The notes under the pieces: model-generated | The model's database searches: none | Seen by the model: the letters and a program-made list of their open reading frames with translations, nothing else | What the model was told of the DNA's origin: nothing | In this document: positions 42,101-54,196 of the stretch, piece by piece | Numbering within the stretch: the stretch's first letter is position 1 | Layout of the letters: the number at the start of each line of letters is the position of its first letter | Source: Ochromonas danica | Taxonomy: Eukaryota; Sar; Chrysophyceae; Chromulinales; Chromulinaceae | Length of the DNA: 64,000 nucleotides | Assembly (NCBI GenBank): GCA_015146655.1 | Contig: VKHL01000004.1 | Coordinates: 1-64,000 of the forward strand | Reading direction: 5' to 3' | Program-made: the position numbers and the translations under genes

Positions 42101-45100
42101 TTGTGTTTTGTCATTATGATGATGATGTTGCTGCTGCTGTTGTTGTTGTAACATTCTCTTAGATGATGATGTTGATGATGATGTATAGAAGGCAATAGCA
42201 TGATGTAAAACAATTCTTTCAACGTCTGCTATACCTTGTATATAATCTTCAAAGTTAACAGATAATCGTTGACATAGTAATTGACTAATATGTGTTCCAT
42301 GTAAACCGTGAATATTATCAATCACAATCTCTTCTACAGGTATTCCTTCATCCATTGAGATAAAGATGGCATAAGCATGTACTACTACTACTGACTGAAT
42401 ACTTGTTGTTGTTGTTGTTGTTTTAGGTTTATCATCATCATCATCATCATGATCATGATCGTGTTGTTCTTCTATTACATCTGTAATAGTACCACCAGAC
42501 GACTGTAAGATATCCTTTCTATTATTACCACTACCATTTCTTTGTAATCGATGTTGTCGTAGACTTGATCGTCTTCTTCCTGTAGAGTAGTTCTCAGCAT
42601 TACCATTACCATTACCACTTATTACATTACGACCACTTGCACCAACAGAAATAGCTTTTCGTCTCTTTACCATTGTAGTCTCTTCTACTTCATCTCCTTC
42701 TTCTTCTTGCTTCATGTTGTTATTCTCTATATCATTCATATATCCATTACTACTAATACTACCACCAGCACCACTACGGGGTGTGATGAAGATCTTTTGT
42801 AAAGTTGATCCACGTGTAAGTTGTGCTGGACGTGGAGCTTGTGCAACTGTTTTAGGTGTAAGAAAGAGAGGAATATGTTTAATAGAACGACGATGATTAT
42901 GACTAGATGATAGAAGTAAAGAAGAAGAAGATGGAGAAGGAGATGATGATTGTAGATCTACTTTATTCATCGCATGCAATAGGATTTCTTCATCTTCTTC
43001 AAGTGGTTTCGATAAGATGGCATCATCATCATTCTTCTTCTTACTACTATTATTACTACTAGCAGTATTATTAGTATTATGTTGTTGTTGTTGTAATTGC
43101 ATCAAAGTTGTTTTCCAAAGTGGTTGTCGTATAAATGATTCAATTCGACTTTGTTGACAATAATGACGAGGAAGTACTTTCTCTAGATCTTTCATCATGT
43201 TATCATCTAGTTTATCATCATCTCCCATCATCATGTTTGTGTTGTTGTTGTTGTTGTTATCATGTACTGGATGTAGACAAAGTGATGCAGATGCTTGTAA
43301 TACAACTTGTTGAACAACTGCTTGAGCTGTCCTATTGATAACTTTCTGTCGTATTTGAGATAACACTGTGATTTGTCTTTCTAATGGAGAACGATTAACT
43401 TCTTCTATCTTTGTATGAACAATTTCTAATAATGATGACATCGTGTCATTTGTACTACTAGCAGCAGTAGTAGCAGCAGTTGTTGTTGTTGTAGCAGCAG
43501 TTGTAGTTGTTGTAGTAGTAGTAGATATGGATGGATTATCTTGTTGACCAAGCCGCTGTCGTTGTTGTTGTTGGTTAGATAAGATGATATAGACAAAGTA
43601 ATCTTCTTGAGATGTCATCGCTGTTAATCGTAATTCAACAATACTATTTTCTGTTATTTTCAATTCTCTTAACAAATATTCCATACCAGAAGATGTAATA
43701 GGTAATAATCGAACATGGCGATCTATATAGACCCAATTTTGCTGCTGTTTTTTCTTTCTCTGATAGACATCATGTGAATGTGATGCAGAAGTTGCTGCTT
43801 TTGTTGTTTTGGTTATTATCTTCCAAACATCTGGATCACGTGATAATCGAGAATGTTCTCTAGTATGTAACCAATTCTTTGCTATTGTTTCTTCTAACAT
43901 TGATCTACTACTTTTCATCATTTGTCGAGTAGTATTTAGACATTTTACTACAAAGACTTCTCCCCAATCATATCCAATCATATTCTCTTCTCCTTCTCCT
44001 CTTCTTCTTCTTCTATCTTCTATTCCAACCAATTCTTCTTCTTCTTCAAGCTTGACTGCTTGACTTAATGGTGAATACATCATAGATGACGAGATCATCT
44101 CTTCTAGTATCTTATGCATAGCTTCATCTTTAACAACATCATCTTCCTTCAGTACCTTTCTATCACTTGGACTACTTGACTTCTTCCTATTAAATGATAA
44201 TGATAATGATGATGATAATAGTGCTTGATCTGGAAAGAAGTTTTGCATAATTACTTTAGCTTGTTGTTGAATAACTTCTTGACGATATCTTTTATAATAT
44301 CTCTTTATTAATTGTTGTTGAATTATTGATTTATTTTGATGATAATGATAATAATAATTCAAATAAAATTGTTTTTGATAATAATGATATTGATTCTTTT
44401 GTTTTATTTGATAAAATAGATTAATATAACTATCTTGTATCCTTTGTCTCTTCTCATAGAAATACTGTATTATCATATGACTTCTTGCTTCTTCTAATGT
44501 TAATATTTCACGATCTCTTTCTAATGACATATCTTCAATCTCTTTGAAATGATAATTTTCATTTAATGTTGATATTTTAATATCAATTTTTTCTTTATCT
44601 ACAGAAGTATAAATATCTGTATGAAGATAGGTTAGAGATAGATTTTGTGGTAGATTGTGTTCAGGTAGACTATCACTACCACTACCACTAACACTAACAC
44701 TAACACTACTACTACCACTACCACTACTACTACCACTACCACTACCACTACCACTACCACTACCACTATTGGCACTACCATTAGCAGTGTTAGCACCAGC
44801 ACTACTTTGTTGTTGTTGCTGCTGTTGTTGTAGTTGGTTAGCTTGTGATGCTTTCAATGCTTCAATGACAGGATCTTCATGATGATGAATTGTCCAAGGA
44901 GTATCACAAAAGGCTATAGGCCATATAGTAGAATGAACATTAATCATTTGTGCTGATTGATCATACATCAATTTCCTATCTTTTCCTTCTAAGAGATTCT
45001 CATCTTGATCATCCTCCGTTATCATTGTATTTGATACTATTGGTCGACAACGAAAAATAAAACGTGGATCAGAGATATAGGTATTAATTTGATTTAATAC

Positions 45101-48100
45101 ATGTTTTTGCATATCTTGTGAAATAAATGGTATACCCGTATTTTCAATTATTTCTTTATTATTGAATTGTTGTTGTTGACCATCATGTCTTATAGGATAA
45201 CGTTGACTTGCAGGGTAACGTGTTGATTTCCAATTATTAAATTGATCAATAGTAGTACAAAGATAGAGTTTCAATTGAGTAATATCCACAATTAATCTCT
45301 CTCCCACAGCTAATCCAGGTATATCTTCAATGACTAATTCTTGTTGAATTCGATCATTCTTTGAATTTTGTAGATATTCATCATAAAGTGAGAGATAGAC
45401 TTCCTTCTCTACTGATTTTGATTTCACATGAATCTTATGACTATGTTGAAGAGTTTCCTTTATCGCACATTTTCCTTTTGTCATCTGATGAGACGATTCT
45501 TCTTCATAAAAGCTATCATAAGCTACAGTAGTCGTCTGTCTTGAAGAGGATGATGGACAAGTGAAATCAATAAAGACTAAACTATCTGCTAAATAAGTAA
45601 TAAAATGGAAAATAGCATGTGGATGTAAATATTCTAATAAATTTTCTTTTATTAAAAAGGATCGAATTTCTTCATGAGAGAGATAGATATTAATAGGATG
45701 ATCATGATATTGATGAATAATAAAACAATCATCTGATGGTGAAGATAATTTAATTAAAATATCACTATATGAATTTCGATAAATTTTAACACAAAAATAA
45801 GTATTTAAAATAAATCGATTACATGCAAATAGATAATCAAAATTTGTTTCTTTCAATTTTTCACATTGAAAATTTGGTAATTCAGTATGAAATGGTAAAC
45901 GATTTAATTGATGATTTAATTGACCTGGTAATGTCATATGTAGACAATTTAATAACATTTTTTGAATTTGACCATTTTCATAATGAATGGATGTCATAGA
46001 TCTTAATAGAGAAGTAAAGAGAATAGGTTGATGATGTTGAAGTAAGATCAAGAGAATTTGTTTCATATGTAATGTTAATCGAAATGTCACAGGTTGAATC
46101 ATATTCATTACTACCACAAAAGCATAATCAATAGTAATCAAAAACTTATCTAAGAAATGATACATATTAATCCATAATCTTAATTGATGAAAAGTGATTA
46201 ATTGATGATGAAATTGATGATAATTTATATCATAGAAAAGTGGATTAGCACAACGAATATCATTATATACTAACGAATTCTGATAGAGATGATTAAAATA
46301 TTTAACACGACGAAGAAAATGTAACATACCTATACATATACGATTTGTATAGATATTAATACGTAAATGACGAATTAACTTCTTGGCCATTTCTAATGAT
46401 CTTAATTCATCTTTACGTTGACGAGATAAATACGTTGTTGTCGTTGTTGTTGTCGTTGTTGTTAATAGATCAACTCTGTCATCATCTTCTATCATAGTGG
46501 TAGTAGGGAATGTTGAATAACTTGTTTTGACATAGTCAACAGAACGTGATTGTTCATGATTAAGAATACATTTTGATATCCTCCAATTCATAGTATAATT
46601 GATATTATGATCATGTTTGTTATTGTTACTATTATTACTGTTATTATTATTCATCAATAATGGTCCAGTATAATATGACCGATTATATTGTAAAACTTGA
46701 TTGACTTCTTGTGGAGTAAGAATAATATCATTTACTTCAGCATAAAGTAGTAAAGGTGATAAGAATACTTTATCAATCTGTAAATCTTGATATTGACAAC
46801 TTTCTTCTGTCGTAAAAGGCAATTGTTGATTATTGCTATTATTGCTATTATTGCTATTATCAAATGACATTGTTTCATTCTGTCTACCAGAAATTTGAAT
46901 TATTACATTTTTTGTAATTTCATCCATAAATACAGAAACTAAACAACGTCCATAAATAATAACAACAGAAGAAGAAGAAGAGGACGATTGTTTGTCAGAC
47001 TCTCTCTCATATTTAATTAAAGTCATAACTTGACGAAATATAGCATTAAGTGTTTTACGATATTCTTGTTTTAAACGATATAATGGTTTACGCATGAATA
47101 CTAAATGAATAGGAAAGATAGCAATTGATCTTTCTGCACGAAATGTTTTTGGTAAACTATAAACAGAAAAGAGAAGAAAGAGTGTATTATATAGATCATT
47201 ACGATGTTGTTCATACCAATGTTTCATTGATTGAATCTTATAGTTTAAATCATTTACAATATACTCTTGATTTTTCTGATTTTTTATTAATTTCTTTAAT
47301 TTTTGATTTTCATCATAATAACTATGATATTTTTGATTCATTGTTAATATTCTTTCTTCTGTATATCTTATTAAATCTCTTAATTTTAATAATAATTTAC
47401 TCTTTTTATGCATTTCTAAATATAAATTAGCAGGTTCTATAGGATCATAAGATTGTTTTTCATCATCTTCTTGTTGTGCTTCTAATTTGTCTGTATAAAC
47501 TTTAAGATCTCGTTCATAATCAAATATCTTACGATTCTTTTGATCTTCTCTCACTATCTCCAGTTCAATCTCTATTAATCGACTATGATGATCTTCTAAT
47601 GTCATTGAAGCTAATTCCCAATCTAAACATTTCTTTTCTAATAGAGCTTTACTAACTATTGTTTGATTGTTAATTAATTGTAACTTTTCTTCTTGAAGAT
47701 GTAAAACTTCTTTTGATTTCTCTATCATTAATTGAATACGATCTAAATCACGTAATGGTTCCCAACTATCAATACTCTTTACATCCTGTTGATTACTTTC
47801 TTCTGCTAGATCATGATTACCATGATGAAAATCAGCATGAGACAGGTATTGATACTTCCTACTTATCCACTCTACTTCTTCTTCTGCTACTATTTCTATC
47901 TCATTTGACTTTTTTTTCTTCATATCAAGTGAGTGTGAAGTTGTAATCTCTGGATTATGTTTATTTGTAGCAGTTCGTATTATCTTTTCAATGCTATGTG
48001 GTAATCTTGTTAGTAGTCGAGGCAATACTGCTGATTCTCTACCTGCTTGTAACCATGCCTTAGTATAACTTCCAGATTGAAACCTTTGATTAATCTTTGA

Positions 48101-51100
48101 TAAGTTCTGTTTTCTATTAGCATTAGCTTTAGCATTAGCGTTAGCATTAGCATTAGCATTAGCATTAGCATTAGCATTAGCATTAGCATTAGCATTAGCA
48201 TTAGCATTAGCATTAGCATTTGGATTGGGTCCAAAGAGAGGAGTAAGGATATCAAAAGACGATCCCTCTAGTTTCTCATAGGCTATTTGAGGAGATTGTA
48301 AATGTTTACAATCTTCAATAAACAATAAAAGACTTTGAACATCTCCAACAGAGTATTGTCTAAAGATTGTTCTTCTTTCCAAAGGGAAATAGAAAGTCAC
48401 TCTCCAACTTTCAGGTGGTTGTATTAAACAACATGTACAAGGTGCTCTTTCAACAGGTGGTTTTAAAGGATGTACATCTCCTTGTACTTCCGCTAGATTG
48501 ACATCTGTTGAAAGATCAGGCAGTGGTACATCTAGTCTACCATTATGATAATGTATAATACTCTTCGTTTGACAAGAAGAACAAAGAAAAGGAACAGGTT
48601 TACGACTTTTCCTTCCTCCTTGATAAATACTCACAATACAATAAAATCCACTCATATTCATCACCATTCGATATAATGCTCTACAACGTTTACGTTTTTC
48701 TTTCTGCCATTGATCTTCAACTAAATCAGGTATAACTCGTCGAGCTATATCAAAAGCTAATAATAATGTTAGTCGTTTACGTTCTTCTTCTGCTTCTTTT
48801 GCTGCTTTAAGTTCTTTGAAAATAATTCTGTCTCTAAATCCTCGATATAAAGCTTGAGCTTGTAAACTCAATTGTACAGCATTTTCATATTTCAATAAGT
48901 AGTTTTGTGCTTGGATAATATCAAGTTGTAAGACTGAACCTCGTATTTCTTTGGCTTCTTCAATTAAATGTAGAATTACATTAGTATCAGCACGATCATA
49001 AGGTTGTGAGATAGCTTTACGTAATAATATTTGAATATGTTTACGATATTCTTCCTTTTCTTTATTCTCACGTAATCTTCTTTGTTGATCATCAAAACGT
49101 CGTACAGCAAGACCTTTATACATATTAGCAAATTCTCCTTTATCTGTACGACAAAACATATCATCTTCTCGATAAGCTGGAAGTGGTCTAGTAGAAAGAA
49201 CTTTCATTTGACCACCACGATCTTTAAAGATAGCTGTTACTACTTCTCTTGGTAATTCTGCTTCCATTATTGAAGTGGAAGAAGTAGACATTATCATTTG
49301 TGTTGTTGTTGTTGTTTCTTTTCTTTCTTCTATTAGCATAGAGTGTTCCATCATGCTTGTATTATTGGATTTGGTAGGTCCAGTGTGATCTAAGTTATTT
49401 TCGTTAGATTTCATAGACTTGTCTGAGTTTTCATCTCGTGCTTCACTTCCTAACACTTGACTGAGGATCTTCAAAGAAGTGAGATAACGTTCTTCTGGAA
49501 CTCCTTCAAACTCTTTTCTCACAGAGATTGGAATATCATCGTTATCATCAATCATATTCATCCATGTTGTCGTATTGACTCTCTTCCTCAACCCATCTGA
49601 CGACATTGAAGATATCAAACGACTCTGAGAAGAAGAAGATGATGATGATGATGATGATTTCTTCCTTTTCTTCTGATTGTTCCCATTGGATTGCTCTCTT
49701 AACTCTTTTAACTCTGCTAGAACATGATTTAATGTCTTCTCTGTCTTGAGATAAGGACTATTCTTTGCTCGTTTTATTCGTTCTTTTTCTTCTATTTCAG
49801 CACGATAAGTTTTTGAAAAAGCTAATGCATCATGTAAGATTTCCATTTTCCCTTTCAGATGAAATAATGGATCTTTCCCTCCTTTATTACTATGTTTATC
49901 TTCATCTTGAGTTTTATTATCAAACATTTTAATAATAAGATCTAATTGAGTATCTTTAGGTAATAGGAACGGATTTTTCTTCCCTTGAATATCTGGGAAA
50001 AATTTCTGCATAACGTCTAATTGACAAAGTTGTTGACCTTCTTGCCATATTTTCTCTGCATAATTAATACCTTGCCAAGTAAAAGCAGGAAATGTTGTTG
50101 ATGCATGAGGGTAGAGAGTTGGAGCAATGGTATCTGTCGTAGATGCTTTCTTCGCCTCACAGGCTTCACATGGTATATCAGGTGGTACAGAATTAGTTCG
50201 AACAAGATAGTGCATACCACAATGTCTTCTACCAATACAAATCTTATTAATAGCGTTGATATCAGACTGTACTTTTAACTCATCTGGAATTATCATATAA
50301 GCCTTTTCCAATGCTGTCACAGCTTCTAATTCAGTGGGAAATTCTCCAACATATTTCTGTTCAATAGCTTTTACAGGTGGTTCTAGATTACGAGTATATC
50401 GCTTCACGTTAGAATGTACTGCTGCTGACGCTGGATACAGTTCTTGGGTGCTATAATAGCCAATGACCACACAATAACTCCGATGATCCTCACCCAATCC
50501 ATATAGCTGCTTACTGACTTTGCTTTGTTTCACTTTAGCTTCACGATTACGTTGTTTTATTCGTAGTCTAGCCCAAGCACCATAAGCCTCAGTGAAATCT
50601 AACGTTTGTAGCCGCAATGATTGTATGGCATCTTCAAGGCGAGAGAGAAAATGTTTGGCTTGCTGGATGCCATGTTCCAAGTAATGCTTTTGAGCTTCGG
50701 CAATCACTAACTGAAGGCTACGAAGAGTTTCTTCTCTCTTTTCAATACTTGCAGCAACTTCAGCAGCTAATTCCGCTTCAGCAGACCAGCTGCCAGCCTC
50801 TTGATAAGAGATGTGTTTGGTCAAGACCATATCCAAATCTACAGGATTGCCTAACTTTGCTGCCGGCTGATCTTTTGATAACACATTGATTTGTATGGGA
50901 GACGTGTCAATAGAGTGTGAAGTAGAAGCATCAACAGCTTTATGCTCAATAGAAGAACTCTCTGACTGGGAGACTGTAAAGCCCATTTGTAATCGAGTGA
51001 TTTCACCCATTAACCCTATATTAGCATTACTTTCTAATTCAATTCGTCGGTCATTATCATATATAAATTGAAGAGTATGGTCAGCTGTAATCATTTTGTT

Positions 51101-51999
51101 GCCTGCTCTAGCGATATCAATAAATCTACGCTTGAATTCTGCTGTTCCATTAGCAATCTTATCACCATCGAGTACGATATCAGTGAATGCCTTATCTACA
51201 CAATTAACAAAAACAACAGCAATAAGAGAAAATCAAATCAAAACAACTGTCATTCTACTCTCATAGGATTCATACCTGCTTTGTTGAAAAAGCGATTAAA
51301 GGACGTGCTATTGTCTTCAATATCAGCTGTGGTAATACCCAATTCAGGCATCTCTGGAAACAAATCACGAAGAATCACCCATCCTCGAACATGTCGATAC
51401 ATAGGGACATCATCAAAGAGTCCATCTTTCAAGTAGGTTCCATTAACAGAAGCAATGGGACTGTCAGAGACAAGGAATCCATCCAATCCAGCCAATGGAT
51501 CACCTCGTGCTGACACAGAATCATCTTTTATATGCAAAGATTCTAATCGAATGGTTGTTTGACATGCTGCTTCTCGTTCTTCTCTTGTTAAACCTTGTGC
51601 TACAGTGGAGATGGTACGGTCTGTTTGATCATTAACAAGAAGAACAGTAAAATGGATAGAAAGAGTAAAACATGTACTAAGTGGTTGAAAATCAGAGTAG
51701 AAGAAGATTAAACCTCACTCACCTCTAGCTAAGAAAACCCATCCAGTTAAAGGTGGGAAGTCTCTTAAGGAAAGTGTGCCATAGGTTAGATCATAGACAC
51801 GTTGTGACAAGCTGCTGCCACTGCCACTGCCACTGCCACTGCCACTGCCACTGCCACCAGTATTACCATTTCCACTGCTGGAAGAAGAAGAAGAAGGAGA
51901 AGAAGGTGAATTAGTAAATAGAGAAGCTTTGGCTAAATCTTCGAATGCACTTTGATCTTCATCACGAAGTTTACAGATTATCCATCCTCTGAGCTTCAT
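39125..51999 (-). CDS. Giant low-complexity protein of unknown function
   Basis: Exons (minus strand) 51999-51723, 51620-51276 and 51195-39125 give about 4,230 residues, with 12,071 bases in the last exon. I do not recognise it. The N-terminal 210 residues carry three Gly-Trp modules (RGWIICKLRD, TGWVFLARD, RGWVILRD), the third preceded by VNGTYLKDGLF. Two similar helical modules follow (IAEAQKHYLEHGIQQAKHFL and IEEAKEIRGSVLQLDIIQAQ), each ending in an IQ-like segment and followed by Cys pairs. The rest alternates conserved-looking blocks with runs of Gln, Asn, Thr, Ser, His and Asp, an Asn-Ala repeat and Gly-Ser repeats. A C-terminal ~450 residues contain hydrophobic strands. The frame stays open over 12 kb, so it is clearly translated. 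A scaffold role is only a guess, and the start may lie further upstream. Confidence 0.72.
44681..44770. repeat. (CCACTA)n-type repeat coding Gly-Ser
   Basis: A degenerate ACTACC/ACTAAC repeat in the giant gene, coding Gly-Ser and Val-Ser dipeptides on the minus strand. A related CCACTG repeat codes Gly-Ser in the first exon of the same gene (about 51817-51852). Frame is kept because the unit is six bases. Confidence 0.8.
48131..48220. repeat. Hexanucleotide (AGCATT)15 coding Asn-Ala
   Basis: Fifteen consecutive hexamers, all AGCATT except one AGCGTT, inside the giant gene. On the minus strand they code alternating Asn and Ala. Near-perfect DNA identity shows recent expansion by slippage rather than selection on the protein alone. 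Confidence 0.95.
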
Positions 52000-52189
52000 T
52001 AGTAGTCGTCTTTAGATAAAACAATAAATCAAAACGAAAGACATAGACTACACCACTATAGTATAGTACAAGTATAACCAGTCTAACCCAAAGAGGATGA
52101 TTCAATGAATGCTTGAAAGAGGAAGAAACCGTGCTCGAACGCGTTTTCCGGATCAAAAGTGTTTTTTATTGGGGTGGTACTGTATGTTC

Positions 52190-54117
52190 AGCGTTCGGTG
52201 TTTTCACGTTATCAAGCTGGCTTATCGAGAAACGTCATTATGGACTTCCCATAACGTAGGATTGCAAAAACCTGTTTTGGTGCGTTCGATCTTTCAGAAA
52301 CGCTATTATAACGCCATCATAACGCCACAGCAATTCTATTTTCTTTTTATGAGAATGTCTGAGACAATAGACAATCTCTTGGCAACTGCTGCTTGGCTGC
52401 TGCTGCTAAGCGATGATCCTGTCGCGCAGCATGCTTCTGTGCTTTCGGGTCATGCCCGATACATCGAGATCGTCCTCTGCTAGCCAGGCTCGTTTCAAAG
52501 ACGAAGCGAGGATGGATAAAGCAACCTTCCTCCTTCTCCTCCAGCGACTAACCAGTCCCATTGGTCAGCTTAGAACCAGTCGCGTCATCTCACCAGGTAC
52601 TGAAGGCCACGAGCATACGGGACATTGCCAACCACTGGCAGCACAGTACTTCAACAGTTTCTCTATGTGTCCACCAAGTAACCGATGCTTTGTTACGACT
52701 CCGTGAAGAGATATTTCTGCAGCCGAACGCCCAGACGTCCCCATCTGCAAGAATCGTGAACAATCCACGACTCAATCAATATTTTGATAATTGCATCGGC
52801 CCATGAGATGGATCCCATATTCCTGCTGTTGTTGGGACTGAACAACAGCGAGTATTCCGCAATCGAAAAGGCTTCATCTCACAAAACGTACTCGGTGTTG
52901 TCGGATGGGACCTGACCTTCACCTTTGTTCTAACCGGTTGGGAAGGTTCGGCGCATGACGGTCGTGTCTTCAATGACGCTGTTTTGAAAGGCCTCTCACT
53001 ACCTACTGGTAAGTTCTATCTTGGGGACGCTGGTTATGCTCTCCTACCATGCCTCTTGACGCCGCATCGTGGCGTTCGCTACCGCTTGAAGGAATGGCGT
53101 GCTGCCGACCAATCATATGGAGCACAATTTACGCCACTCCTCATCACTGCGGAATATCGTGGAGCAGGCGTGGGGCATTGTGAAGAGACGATTTCCTGTC
53201 CTCGCGAAGATGGCGAGCTTCTCGTTCGAGTTCCAATGTAAGCTGGTCATGTGTGCTCTGATGCTGCACAACTTCATTCGGCGGAATCAAGCAGCTGAAG
53301 ACATGTTTGATCAGCCAACTAATAATGAAGAAGAGGACGATGATTCTCCAAGACACCATAAACGTGCAAGCTGCTGCTACGCGGGACAACATCGCACAGC
53401 AGATGTGGACTGACTACCTGCAGCAAGGGCAGCAGCAAGAGCAGCTTGTTTAACGAACAATATATGGTTCAGTACATGTACATTTACTTTGCTTTTACAT
53501 TCATCCCATTCATCGATTGCGACTCTGTTTTACCATTAAAATCTTTTATCAGTTACATTTTGATTGCAAAAAGATCAGTTATTCACCTTCTGGCAGCGTC
53601 ACAAACAGCTCAGCAAGCACCGGGTTCTCCGCCTAGAAGACCTTCAGCGCTATCCTTGTTGGAACGTTGGCATGCTGTGCCGTAAACTCCTTCACAAACT
53701 TGTCTTGTAATAATTCAAGCGCTTGTTGCGTCCGCTGTTACCTTGAGCTTGTTACCTTGTCGACCTTCACGACTCGGGTGGTGTTAAAATAGTTGCAACC
53801 ATTGCTGCTTCTTGAACCCACCAAAACACATTCGAGCAACAGTAGGACATGGGCAGATGTCCAATGGAATGACATGAACGATAAAATATGAATGAAAAAG
53901 AGGTCAAACCTGACTGCTCATCGGATGCGTTGTTGGCCGTTCAAAGGACATAATATGAACAAAAATGAGGTCAGACCTCATTTGCAAAAATGCATTATTT
54001 CCAAAAATATAATAAACTTTTTGGAGGCATCGAACACGTCCAAAACGCAAAATAAGGCTGAGGTGAAAATAACGAAAAATAACGTGAAAAAACGCATTTT
54101 GGGGGTGACCCGAACGC
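52190..54117. mobile_element. Decayed PIF/Harbinger-type DNA transposon
   Basis: About 1.9 kb between degenerate terminal inverted repeats. The left end has GCGTTCGG (from 52191), TTTTCACGTTAT (to 52212) and GTTTTGGTGCGTTCGAT (52274-52290). The right end, read in reverse complement from 54117, has GCGTTCGG, TTTTTTCACGTTAT and GTTTTGGACGTGTTCGAT (54046-54029) in the same order. A broken transposase lies inside. The right part (53454-54028) holds a palindrome ATGAGGTC-A-GACCTCAT near 53975 and no intact Myb-like second gene. Target duplications could not be defined. It sits about 190 bases upstream of the giant gene. Confidence 0.7.
52355..53453 (+). pseudogene. Broken Harbinger-type (DDE_4) transposase
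   Basis: Homologous segments run in order but in changing frames. MDKATFLLLLQRL (about 52510-52550) is the N-terminal helix region, and TSTVSLCVHQVTDALL (about 52650) the recognition part. VFRNRKGFISQNVLGVV to TGWEGSAHDGRVFNDA (about 52850-52980) and GDAGYALLPCLLTP (about 53026-53067) belong to the catalytic core with the second Asp. NIVEQAWGIVKRRFPVLAKM (about 53155-53215) carries the Glu, and MLHNFIRR follows. The closing RDNIAQQMWTDY is in yet another frame, ending at 53453. At least four frame changes and an early TAG mean no intact product. The first catalytic Asp region reads MDP rather than the usual DG. Confidence 0.8.
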
Positions 54118-54196
54118 ACCCTTAGTCTTATTTTGCGTGGGATCCCATCGCCACACACTTTGTCATCTTGTCTCAATCTCAATGAATTGAATCAGA

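Noticed and set aside
44655-44882. Plus-strand Leu/Pro-rich open frame
   Set aside because: It is the antisense of the Gly-Ser coding repeat of the giant gene; composition comes only from the repeat.
48131-48220. Regular short repeats that could suggest a CRISPR array
   Set aside because: They are gapless hexamers in frame within a eukaryotic coding exon, with no spacers and no cas genes.
48010-48255. Minus-strand Met-Leu repeat frame
   Set aside because: Frame shadow of the Asn-Ala repeat.
53892-54125. 77-residue frame at the right end of the transposon
   Set aside because: Runs through the terminal inverted repeat and ends at its edge; a chance frame, not the second transposon gene.
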